DNA of 64,000 nt from Paenibacillus oryzae (GTDB lineage Bacteria; Bacillota; Bacilli; Paenibacillales; Paenibacillaceae): assembly GCF_001675045.1 (NCBI RefSeq), contig NZ_LYPA01000076.1, forward strand, positions 89,071-153,070. Direction: 5' to 3'. Position numbers and translations under genes: made by a program. Below, in pieces: positions 32,158-40,339 of this stretch; positions within the stretch are counted from its first letter, which is position 1, and the number at the start of each line of letters is the position of its first letter. The notes under the pieces are model-generated. The model was not told the DNA's origin. It saw only the letters and a list, made by a program, of their open reading frames with translations, and searched no databases.

Positions 32158-35100
32158 ATGGCCGGCGAAACAGAGGTTTCTTTTGTCCATTTGCATGTAC
32201 ATAGCGAATACAGCCTGCTGGATGGAGCCGGCCGTATCGCAGATTTGACGGCGCGCGCAGCCGAGCTTGGCATGGGGGCGCTCGCGCTTACCGACCACGG
32301 AGTGATGTACGGAGCGGTGCCGTTCTACCGCGCCTGCAAGGCGCATGGCATCAAGCCGATTATCGGCTGCGAGTTTTATATGACGGCGGGCTCCCGTTTT
32401 GAAAAGGGCTCACGCAAGGAAAATCCGTCCTATCACCTGATCCTGCTCGCCAAAAATGAAACGGGCTACCGTAATTTGATGAAGCTGAGCAGTATCGCCC
32501 ATTTGGAGGGCTTTCATTACAAGCCGCGTATTGATATGGAAAGTTTGGCGCAGCATGGAGAAGGCTTGATTTGTCTCAGCTCCTGTCTGAAGGGCGAGGT
32601 ATCTCAGCATTTGCTCTATGACCGTCCGGCAGAAGCGAAGGCGACGGCTCTTCGTTACCGGGCTATTTTTGGAGAGGATTATTATCTGGAGCTTCAGGAT
32701 CACGGCATGCTCGACCAGAAGAAGGTAGCGGCTGCGATGATCGAGCTTTCCAGGGAAACGGGCATTCCGCTGGCGGCAACCAACGACGTGCATTATCTTC
32801 ATGCGGAGGATGCCGAAATGCAGGATGTGCTGATCTGTATCGGCACGGGAAAAACGGTCGAGGATGAAGGCAGGCTGAAAATTGGAACCAACCAGCTTTA
32901 TTTGAAAAGCCCGGAGGAGATGGCGGCTTTATTCCGCCATGTGCCGGAAGCGCTTGTCTCCACCGTGGAAATCGCGGAAAAATGCAATCTGGAGCTGACG
33001 CTGGGCCGCGCGGCTCTGCCGCAATACCGGCCGCTGCCGGACGGACTTGATTCAAGCGGATATTTGGCCGAGCTGTGCAGAAGCGGCCTGGAGCGCCGTT
33101 ACGGCGAATTGCCCGGCTGGAAGGATGAAGGCTTTAGGGCGAGCGCCCGGGAGCGTCTCGCCTATGAGCTTGGCGTTATCGAAAAAATGGGCTATAGCGA
33201 CTATTTTCTGATTGTATGGGACTTTATCCGCTTTGCGCACGAGCAAGGCATACGGACAGGCCCTGGACGCGGCTCCTCGGCGGGCAGCCTTGTTGCTTAC
33301 GTGTTATGGATTACCGATGTTGATCCGATCAAATATAAATTGTTGTTTGAGCGTTTTCTCAATCCCGAACGGATTACGATGCCGGATATCGACATCGACT
33401 TTAACGATGAACGGCGGGATGAGGTCATTGCGTATGTTTCGCAAAAATACGGCGAAGGGCATGTCGCCCAGATCATTACATTTGGAACAATGGCTGCAAA
33501 AGCCGCCGTTCGCGATGTCGGTCGCGCGCTTAACGTACCGTTTCATGAAACCGACCGGGCGGCAAAGCTGATTCCGCAGCAGCTTGGCATAACGCTGGAG
33601 GCTGCCCTGCGCAGCAGCGCCGAGCTTAAAGAGGCTTATGAACGCCAGCCGAGAACAAAGGCGCTGCTGGATATGGCAATCAAGGTGGAGGGGATGCCTC
33701 GCCATGCCTCCACTCATGCCGCGGGCGTTGTTATCGCCGAGGAGCCGCTGACTCACTACGTGCCGCTGCAGCAAGGCGGAGAAGGCATACCGCTTACGCA
33801 ATATTCCATGGAGCATCTGGAAGCGGTAGGTTTGCTCAAGATGGACTTTTTGGGCTTGCGGACCTTGTCTATTTTGGAAAGATGTCTGAACTGGGTTCAT
33901 GAGCTGACGGGAAATGTAATTGATTTCCGGGAGGTTTCGGATGCCGACCTCAAAACCTATGACATGCTCGGCAGAGGCGACACAACGGGCATTTTCCAAT
34001 TGGAGTCCTCCGGCGTGCGCCGCGTGCTTCGTGAATTAAAGCCTTCGGGCTTTGAGGATGTTATATCCGTTTTGGCGCTTTACCGGCCAGGTCCAATGGA
34101 GTTTATCCCTAAGTTTATCGCGGGCAAGCATGGGCACATTGCAGTAGAATACCCCCATCCTTCGCTGGAGCCAATATTGGCGGATACGTATGGCATCATT
34201 GTTTATCAGGAGCAGATTATGCAAATTGCCTCCCAAATGGCGGGTTTTTCACTTGGAGAAGCCGATTTGCTGCGCCGGGCGGTTTCCAAGAAAAAACGCG
34301 AGGTGCTGGACGAGGAGAGAGCGCATTTTGTCCGGGGCAGTCTGGAGCAAGGATTTTCAGCGGAGGACGCAAATGCAGTTTACGATATGATCGTGCGTTT
34401 TGCCGATTACGGCTTTCCTCGCGCTCATGCCGCCGCTTACGGCGTCCTGGCTTTTCAAACGGCTTGGCTGAAGGCCCATTATCCCGTGCCGTTTATGGCC
34501 TCCATGCTGGCGTCGGTGACCGGACATATGCGGAAGACGGCAGAATATGCCGAAGAATGCCGGCGGATGGGCATTCCGGTGCTGCCGCCCGACATTAATG
34601 AAAGCGGCGTTTCCTTCACGCCGGTGCAAGGCGCCATCCGCTTTGGGCTTGCTTCTATTAAAAACGTAGGCACGCAGGCTATTGATGCTATTTTGCGCGA
34701 ACGTCAGAATAAACGCTTTAATAGTCTGCTGGATCTTTGCAAACGCGTTGATTTGCGGGTGGTGAACAAAAGGGTGCTGGAAAGCCTGATCCAGGCCGGA
34801 GCTTGCGACAGCCTGCCGGGCCATCGCGCCCAATTGCTGGGTGCGCTTGGCGAAACGCTGGAGGCCGCCCAGAAGTGGCGCAAGGATCGGGAGGAGCTGC
34901 AAATCGATTTGTTTGGCTTTGAAGAAGTGCAAAACTGGGATGTCGAGCTTCCGCCTATACCGCCTTTGCAAACCTCCGAGCTTTTGAATCTGGAGCGGGA
35001 GCTGCTGGGCATCTACCTGTCAGGCCATCCGCTGGATGAAGCCGCGGAGCGGTTTGAGAGGCTTCAATTGGATCGGCTGGTGGATTTATCCGAAGCACCG

Positions 35101-35829
35101 GACGGCACGGTGGCTGTGCTGGGCGTTATGGTTGCGGGACGAAAGCCGTTTACAAGCAAAAAAGGCAGCGACATGGCTTTTCTGGAGCTGGAGGATAGGG
35201 TCATGCGCGTTGAAGCCGTTGTGTTTCCTAATGTGTGGAAGCGATACAGCAGCTTCCTTGACAGGGAGGCTATCGTAATCGTGCAAGCTACGGTTCAGCA
35301 GCAGGACGAGGATTACAAGCTTCTAGTGCAGGAGGTTGTTGCTGTCGCCAACGCATCGGATGAACAACTTGCCGCCCAAGCCAGACGTTTAAAGCAATCC
35401 GCCAAAAACCGCGGTTCCGTTCGAGAGGCGCCGGCCGGAAAACGCCCGCCGGATAAATCCATGCTCGGAAGCGAGTCGCAAGGGAATACCATATTGCAAT
35501 CCCAGGAAAGATCAACTGGAGAGAGAAATTCTCAAAACGATGAGCAGAATCAAATCATGGAGAACAATCAAATCAACGACAAGCCTCGGCCAAAGAGGAA
35601 GCCGCAGCGCATGTACATTAAAGTAGCTGCCGAATTGGAACAGCCTGAAATACTGTCAAGGTTGAAAAAGCTTCTGCTTTCGCATAAAGGACCGATAGAA
35701 ACGGCTCTTTTCTATGAAAGCACGGGAAAAACGATAGCGTTAAGCTCCGATTATGCCATTACCCCGTCACCGAAATTAATAGAGTCGGTGGAGTCGCTGC
35801 TTGGTTTCGGCAACGCAATTATTAAATAG
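32158..35829 (+). CDS. dnaE: DNA polymerase III alpha subunit DnaE
   Basis: The product is 1223 aa from ATG 32158 (AAAGGAAGAG site). Order: PHP domain (about 5-215; HLHVHSEYSLLDGAGRI), polymerase palm with catalytic Asp residues in MPDIDIDF (about 407-414), GPGRGSSAGSLVAYVL, fingers, tandem helix-hairpin-helix region (about 835-900) and an OB domain (about 980-1060). As the Firmicutes DnaE, it extends RNA primers before handing over to PolC. It is about 100 residues longer than Bacillus DnaE (1115 aa). After the OB fold there is a polar Gln/Asn/Lys-rich linker and a separate 75-residue alpha/beta segment (RMYIKVAAELEQPEIL to the end), also seen in some other Firmicutes DnaE proteins. Confidence 0.95.
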   Translation: MAGETEVSFVHLHVHSEYSLLDGAGRIADLTARAAELGMGALALTDHGVMYGAVPFYRACKAHGIKPIIGCEFYMTAGSRFEKGSRKENPSYHLILLAKNETGYRNLMKLSSIAHLEGFHYKPRIDMESLAQHGEGLICLSSCLKGEVSQHLLYDRPAEAKATALRYRAIFGEDYYLELQDHGMLDQKKVAAAMIELSRETGIPLAATNDVHYLHAEDAEMQDVLICIGTGKTVEDEGRLKIGTNQLYLKSPEEMAALFRHVPEALVSTVEIAEKCNLELTLGRAALPQYRPLPDGLDSSGYLAELCRSGLERRYGELPGWKDEGFRASARERLAYELGVIEKMGYSDYFLIVWDFIRFAHEQGIRTGPGRGSSAGSLVAYVLWITDVDPIKYKLLFERFLNPERITMPDIDIDFNDERRDEVIAYVSQKYGEGHVAQIITFGTMAAKAAVRDVGRALNVPFHETDRAAKLIPQQLGITLEAALRSSAELKEAYERQPRTKALLDMAIKVEGMPRHASTHAAGVVIAEEPLTHYVPLQQGGEGIPLTQYSMEHLEAVGLLKMDFLGLRTLSILERCLNWVHELTGNVIDFREVSDADLKTYDMLGRGDTTGIFQLESSGVRRVLRELKPSGFEDVISVLALYRPGPMEFIPKFIAGKHGHIAVEYPHPSLEPILADTYGIIVYQEQIMQIASQMAGFSLGEADLLRRAVSKKKREVLDEERAHFVRGSLEQGFSAEDANAVYDMIVRFADYGFPRAHAAAYGVLAFQTAWLKAHYPVPFMASMLASVTGHMRKTAEYAEECRRMGIPVLPPDINESGVSFTPVQGAIRFGLASIKNVGTQAIDAILRERQNKRFNSLLDLCKRVDLRVVNKRVLESLIQAGACDSLPGHRAQLLGALGETLEAAQKWRKDREELQIDLFGFEEVQNWDVELPPIPPLQTSELLNLERELLGIYLSGHPLDEAAERFERLQLDRLVDLSEAPDGTVAVLGVMVAGRKPFTSKKGSDMAFLELEDRVMRVEAVVFPNVWKRYSSFLDREAIVIVQATVQQQDEDYKLLVQEVVAVANASDEQLAAQARRLKQSAKNRGSVREAPAGKRPPDKSMLGSESQGNTILQSQERSTGERNSQNDEQNQIMENNQINDKPRPKRKPQRMYIKVAAELEQPEILSRLKKLLLSHKGPIETALFYESTGKTIALSSDYAITPSPKLIESVESLLGFGNAIIK

Positions 35830-35852
35830 GGGCATATTTGCCCCTTTATTTT
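35829..35852 (+). terminator. dnaE terminator
   Basis: GGGGCA-TATT-TGCCCC followed by TTTATTTT, starting at the stop codon. Confidence 0.85.
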
Positions 35853-35887
35853 GTCATTTTGCTCGCCTTGCCACGGGGATGTATTCC

Positions 35888-35958
35888 TACGGACAGCGAT
35901 GACCTTTACAAGCTTCTTTTTGCGGGAAGTTACTTTGTAAAGGTCATTGGTGTCCGTA
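35888..35958 (+). repeat. Long inverted repeat (24-bp arms) with GTCCG-type ends
   Basis: Arms 35888-35911 and 35935-35958 match at 22 of 24 positions, with a 23-nt loop. The ends read TACGGACA/TGTCCGTA and belong to the same dispersed motif as at 16.2-16.4 kb. It lies just past dnaE, with no T-run. Confidence 0.75.
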
Positions 35959-36630
35959 AAACCCGATAAACCTGCCCGTAACCGCCATTTTTGAGCGCTA
36001 GCGGACACCGGTGTCCGTTCCTCAGGGCAAATCGGGCCATTATGGTCTCTAACGGTCAATCATGACCGGAAAGACAGTTCACCCACGCTAACAAATCCTC
36101 TTAAAGCTTTTGCCCGGAGGCTCGCTCGACCCCAACCGCAAGAGCATTTGACCAGGATGAAACCTCGCACATTAGTAATGCTTCAACACCCCTTTGTAAC
36201 TCTCTGAAACTGTATCTTCATCATCTGAATGTAGATCTCCCACATATCCTACCTATCCCACCTATCCTTTTCTGCATACCTTACCGGTAAACGTTTTGTT
36301 TCATCAAATCGAGTTATACATTCTGACATAAACCAGAGCAGGAAAAGCGTTTATTTAGACGAAAATTGTTTATTATGTGATAATAGTTAACACAAATCCA
36401 GTGATTTTTTATGAATGAAAATAGTTTATTGTGCTTTTTTTGATTTTAATGTGATACTATCTAACATCAAGGGCAGGCGGAATATCGCTGCAAAACCAAA
36501 CACGGTTCACCTCCCGGATGTAAAAGCCAAGCCAAGGCTTAAGGCTGAAGCAATGGAGGGATAAAGCGGTGAGTTTTGCGGACAGCCGGAGATGATAATA
36601 AGAAACCGAGAAGGGGCAAGGTGATGACAA
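35959..36630. other. Long non-coding gap upstream of the sugar-import operon
   Basis: No gene was seen. The first 110 bp hold more GTCCG-type repeats (near 35989-36020 and 36049). From about 36290 the DNA becomes very AT-rich, and paired direct repeats occur at 36361-36392 and 36417-36466. The ribosome binding site region of the binding-protein gene is at about 36617. No riboswitch was recognised. Confidence 0.6.
36361..36466 (+). promoter_or_regulatory. Paired direct repeats upstream of the sugar importer, possible regulator sites
   Basis: GAAAATTGTTTATTATG (36361) recurs as GAAAATAGTTTATTGTG (36417), and ATGTGATAATAGTTAACA (36375) as ATGTGATACTATCTAACA (36449). Paired direct repeats are how AraC-type regulators bind. 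The AraC-type gene at 45 kb is the obvious candidate (inference). A -10-like TACTAT lies in the second copy. Confidence 0.4.
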
Positions 36631-38241
36631 ATGACTGAAAGTATGCTGAAAAAGTGGGCGCGTCCCGCACTGGCTGTAACGCTGGCCTCTTCATTGCTGC
36701 TTGGCGCATGTTCTTCCACAACTAAGGAGGAGACAGGAAGCGGCGATGGGGCTGCATCCCAAGGAGCCACTACATTAAAGGTTGAAATATTCGACCGGGG
36801 CAATGCACCTGCCGGCTATACCATTACAAACAGTTATTTGACCAATCTTGTTCAAGAAAGATTCGGCGATCCGAACAACATCAATGTGGAGTTTGTTCCG
36901 GTTCCGCGTTCAGAGGAAACTCAAAAGCTTAACGTATTAATGGCGAGCAAAAGCGAGGTGCCCGATATTGTTTTCACATACGATTCCGGTACGTTTAACC
37001 GCTATGCGGAGCAAGGCGGCTTGACTGATCTGTCGGGCATGCTGGACGAGTTTGCTCCTAACTTAAAGAAGTTTCTGGGAGAGGATACGCTTGCTTATGG
37101 CCAATACAAGGGACAGCAATTTGCTATTCCGGGCAGACGCCTTGTACTGGGCAAATATGCCGGCTACGTGCGCCAGGATTGGCTGGACAAGCTGGGACTT
37201 CCGGTTCCGCAAACCACGGAGGAGCTCTACGATACCTTTAAGGCGTTTAAGGAAAGCGACCCCGGCGCAACGGGCGGCCGAGTAATCCCCTTTGGCGTCA
37301 GCCTTGCGGCTGCACAATACGAGCCGCTGCTCTGGTCGTTTATTGAGCCATTGACCGAGGAGCAGCGTTATACCTTGACCCAACAGCTGGGGTCCAGCGA
37401 CTATCCGACGCTTCTTCCGGGCTTTGAAGACGGCCTCCGCTTCATGAACAAGCTGTTTAATGAAGGACTTATGAGCAAGGATTTTGGCCTGGACAAGGAT
37501 AAAAAACAGCTTTGGCAGGATATGCAAAACGGCTTGGTAGGGTTCTATACCGAGGATGCGGGAGAGCTTTATTTCAGCGCCAATGGCGGCTACGAAAATC
37601 TTCAGAAAAACGTACCCGGCGCCGTCATGACCCCGGTAGACGCTTTTACAAATTCCGAAGGCAAACACGCGAAACCTGCGTATGCCCCTAACGCTATGTA
37701 CGTCATGATTCCAAAATCCAGCAAAAACGCGGAAGCGGCTCTGAAATATTTGGACTGGATGGCTTCTGGCACAAATCTGTTCGATATCCAATACGGCATT
37801 GAAAATGAAAACTTTACACTGGTGGACGGCGTGCCCGTCGTTAAGGCGGATGCTACGCAGGAGGCCAAGGACCGGATTTATAATTTTGGCGACATCGCCA
37901 TTATTGTGAACGGCAAATTCGCCGGCGACGATGTAAAAAATGAATCGGCATACATTGCTCAAACACCAGCCGCCTTCCAGGCTGATATGCGTAAATCAGT
38001 AGAAATCTCCAATGTCGATAACATTCAGCCCGTTCGTTTTGATCATCCCATCGCGGCTGAAGCCAAATATGGAAACGCCTTGTCGGATAAGTTCGAGGAA
38101 ATGATTGTTAGGCTGACTATGGTGAAACCGGATCAGTTCGATAGCTCGTTCGATTCCATGCTCAAGGACTACATGGCAAGCGGCGGCCAAGCCATCTTGG
38201 ACGAACGCACAGAAGCTTACAAGGCAATGTCCGGCAAATAA
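36631..38241 (+). CDS. Extracellular solute-binding lipoprotein of an LplA-type sugar ABC importer
   Basis: The 536-aa lipoprotein has an N-terminal signal and a lipobox LLGACSS (Cys about residue 27), a Ser/Gly/Thr spacer, and then a family 1 binding-protein fold (VEIFDRGNAPAGYT; RSEETQKLNVLMASKSEVPDI). The length and the middle motif RLVLGKYAGYVRQDWLDKLGLPVPQTTEE are typical of Paenibacillus LplA/YtcQ-type proteins that feed LplB/YtcP permeases. It should bind an oligosaccharide outside the membrane. Ligand unknown. A hairpin after the stop may raise its share of the transcript. Confidence 0.92.
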   Translation: MTESMLKKWARPALAVTLASSLLLGACSSTTKEETGSGDGAASQGATTLKVEIFDRGNAPAGYTITNSYLTNLVQERFGDPNNINVEFVPVPRSEETQKLNVLMASKSEVPDIVFTYDSGTFNRYAEQGGLTDLSGMLDEFAPNLKKFLGEDTLAYGQYKGQQFAIPGRRLVLGKYAGYVRQDWLDKLGLPVPQTTEELYDTFKAFKESDPGATGGRVIPFGVSLAAAQYEPLLWSFIEPLTEEQRYTLTQQLGSSDYPTLLPGFEDGLRFMNKLFNEGLMSKDFGLDKDKKQLWQDMQNGLVGFYTEDAGELYFSANGGYENLQKNVPGAVMTPVDAFTNSEGKHAKPAYAPNAMYVMIPKSSKNAEAALKYLDWMASGTNLFDIQYGIENENFTLVDGVPVVKADATQEAKDRIYNFGDIAIIVNGKFAGDDVKNESAYIAQTPAAFQADMRKSVEISNVDNIQPVRFDHPIAAEAKYGNALSDKFEEMIVRLTMVKPDQFDSSFDSMLKDYMASGGQAILDERTEAYKAMSGK

Positions 38242-38247
38242 GAGGGC

Positions 38248-38313
38248 GGCTGCGCGGGGGAATGGCTCTGAAGCCTGTCTAGAGATTGGTTTCCTGAGCC
38301 TTTCCCGCAGCTG
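38248..38313 (+). other. Intercistronic hairpin after the binding-protein gene
   Basis: GGCTGCGCGGGGGAATGGCTC (broken pairing, 38248-38268) can pair with GAGCC-TTTCCCGC-AGCTG (38296-38313). No T-run follows. Such hairpins often protect the binding-protein mRNA and lower permease expression. Confidence 0.45.
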
Positions 38314-38340
38314 TTTCCTACCCCGAGAGGAGTGAGAGCA

Positions 38341-39243
38341 ATGAAAAATTGGATTTACATCAGGAGAAGCTGGCAGCTTTATGTGTTGCTGGTGCTCCCG
38401 CTCATTTATTTTGTTTTGTTCAAATACGGCCCGATGTATGGTGTTCAGGTTGCTTTCAAAGATTTTAACTTTTTTCAAGGAATTGCCGGCAGCGATTGGG
38501 TAGGCCTGGATATATTTCGCGAGGTTTTCCAAAACAACGATTTTTTTAAGGCGCTGCGCAATACGCTGTTTCTGAACCTGCTGGACATCGTTGTATCCTT
38601 TCCCGCTCCGCTTATTTTGGCGATCATGCTGTATGAGCTGCGTATAGCCTGGTTCAAAAAAATGGCTCAAACTATTTTGTATATTCCGCATTTTATTTCC
38701 TGGGTCATAATCGGCGGCATTGTGCTGCAGGTGTTTGGCACCCAATCCGGCTTTATCAACAACATGCTGCATGGTTTCGGCATTCAGGCCATTCCGTTTT
38801 TATCCGACAAATATTACTGGCTGTTCACGTATCTCATTGTTGGGGTCTGGCAAAGCGCGGGCTGGGGCACCATTCTCTATCTGGCGGCTTTGACGGGTAT
38901 CAACAAGGAGCTGTTTGAAGCAGCCGAGGTGGACGGCGCAAACCGCTTCCGCAAAATTTGGCATATTTCGTTGCCTGGCATCAAAACGACGATTGCGACT
39001 CTCCTGATCATTAATTTGGGCAATATGGTCGCCATCGGCTTCGACCGTCCCTTTATTATCGGCAACGTAGCGGTCAGGGATTTCTCCGATGTTCTAAGCA
39101 CCTTTGTTTATCGGATCGGCATGCAATCCGGTCAAATTTCGCTTGCAACCGCCGTAGGCTTATTCCAGGCACTGGTTGGCCTGCTCTTCCTGCTTGGCGC
39201 CAACTACGCCTCCAAAAAGCTAGCCGATGAAAGCATTCTTTAA
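38341..39243 (+). CDS. Sugar ABC transporter permease, LplB type
   Basis: The product is 300 aa from ATG 38341 (GAGAGGAG site). Six membrane helices, with the binding-protein-dependent permease EAA motif AAEVDGANRFRKIWHISLPGI in broken form (about residues 196-216) that contacts the ATPase. The start YVLLVLPLIYFVLFKYGPMYGVQVAFKDF is characteristic of the LplB/YtcP-partner family. Works with the 39.4-kb permease and an ATPase encoded elsewhere. A 166-bp repeat element separates it from the second permease. Confidence 0.92.
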   Translation: MKNWIYIRRSWQLYVLLVLPLIYFVLFKYGPMYGVQVAFKDFNFFQGIAGSDWVGLDIFREVFQNNDFFKALRNTLFLNLLDIVVSFPAPLILAIMLYELRIAWFKKMAQTILYIPHFISWVIIGGIVLQVFGTQSGFINNMLHGFGIQAIPFLSDKYYWLFTYLIVGVWQSAGWGTILYLAALTGINKELFEAAEVDGANRFRKIWHISLPGIKTTIATLLIINLGNMVAIGFDRPFIIGNVAVRDFSDVLSTFVYRIGMQSGQISLATAVGLFQALVGLLFLLGANYASKKLADESIL

Positions 39244-39255
39244 ATAGAAATAACA

Positions 39256-39421
39256 GTTCATAAATTTTGGTTTTCAGTACCAAGAAGATGGAATGAAGCT
39301 AGAAATGGAGGAGCGGAGCGTAGTGAAAGCTACGTGAGCACCGGACATTTCGGCTGAATTTCATATTCGACGCTGATTATGCCGCAAGGCATGCTTCGTA
39401 ATGGAAGGCGAATTTTTTGAA
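39256..39421 (+). repeat. Single copy of the 167-bp terminal-inverted-repeat element
   Basis: Left end GTTCATAAATTTTGGTTTTC and right end GGAAGGCGAATTTTTTGAAC are imperfect inverted repeats. The interior aligns along its whole length with the four copies at 43.2-43.9 kb. It lies inside the operon, between the permease genes, ending about 15 bp before the ribosome binding site. Internal hairpins CGTAG/CTACG and ATGCC-GCAA-GGCAT are conserved in form but not in sequence relative to the 43-kb copies. Confidence 0.85.
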
Positions 39422-39450
39422 CAACTTCTAAAGTATAGGAGGAAATCCCG

Positions 39451-40323
39451 ATGAGCGAACGCCGTATTAACCAATTATTCGATTCCGCCAACATTGTGCT
39501 CATGCTTGGGGCCGTGCTCCTATGCCTGACTCCGTTTATCCACATTGTTGCGATATCGCTAAGCTCCAGCCGTCCCATTATGTCGGGTTTAGTCAGCTTT
39601 TTCCCAAAAGAATTTACGTTAGAGGCCTATATTAAAGTTTTTTCCGATGCCAGCATGATTCAGTCGTTAGGCTTTACTATCTTTTTAACGCTGTTAACTG
39701 CGGTTTCTTCTATGGTCATGACGATTGCGGCGGCTTACGCCTTGTCCAAAAGCGATCTCAAGGGACGAAAATGGTTTATGCTCGTGATCGTGGTTACGAT
39801 GTTTTTTAGCGGCGGGATCATTCCTGAATATATGCTTGTCCGCGACCTGCAGCTGCTGGATTCCATCTGGGCGCTTGTGCTTCCCGGTCTGGTCAGCCCG
39901 TTTTACATGATTATTCTTATTTCCTTCTTCAAAGGCATTCCCGGCAGTCTGGAGGAGGCCGCGCAAATTGACGGAAGCTCTCATATCGGGACGTTGTTCC
40001 GTATTATTTTGCCGCTGTCGCTGCCTGCTCTAGCAACTCTCAGCTTGTTTTATGCGGTTGGCCGCTGGAACGCGTTCCAGGACGCGCTGATGTATATCGC
40101 CAAACCTGTGCTTTATCCGCTCCAGCTTAAGCTGTATCAAATGATTCAGAACAATCAGGTTGGCGATCTGCTGCAGCAGGAGGGGCTCGGAATGACGGAG
40201 TTGATGCCGGAAAGCCTGAAGGCAGCCAGTGTTATTTTCTCGACTGTGCCGATATTGATTGTATATCCGTTTCTGCAGCGTTACTTTATTAGTGGTATTA
40301 TGCTGGGAGCGGTTAAAGGTTAA
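39451..40323 (+). CDS. Sugar ABC transporter permease, YtcP type
   Basis: This 290-aa protein has six membrane helices and the EAA motif LEEAAQIDGSSHIGTLFRI (about residues 168-187). The start RINQLFDSANIVLMLGAVLLCLTPFIHIVAISLSS and end PILIVYPFLQRYFISGIMLGAVKG match the carbohydrate permease YtcP family. It is the partner of the LplB-type permease. RBS AGGAGGAAAT nine nt before ATG. The unknown 564-aa gene begins 17 bp later. Confidence 0.92.
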   Translation: MSERRINQLFDSANIVLMLGAVLLCLTPFIHIVAISLSSSRPIMSGLVSFFPKEFTLEAYIKVFSDASMIQSLGFTIFLTLLTAVSSMVMTIAAAYALSKSDLKGRKWFMLVIVVTMFFSGGIIPEYMLVRDLQLLDSIWALVLPGLVSPFYMIILISFFKGIPGSLEEAAQIDGSSHIGTLFRIILPLSLPALATLSLFYAVGRWNAFQDALMYIAKPVLYPLQLKLYQMIQNNQVGDLLQQEGLGMTELMPESLKAASVIFSTVPILIVYPFLQRYFISGIMLGAVKG

Positions 40324-40339
40324 GGAAGGTGGCAAATGA

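Noticed and set aside
36080..36360. Riboswitch upstream of the sugar importer
   Set aside because: No conserved riboswitch core or terminator/antiterminator pair was seen. The region is low-complexity and C/T-rich.
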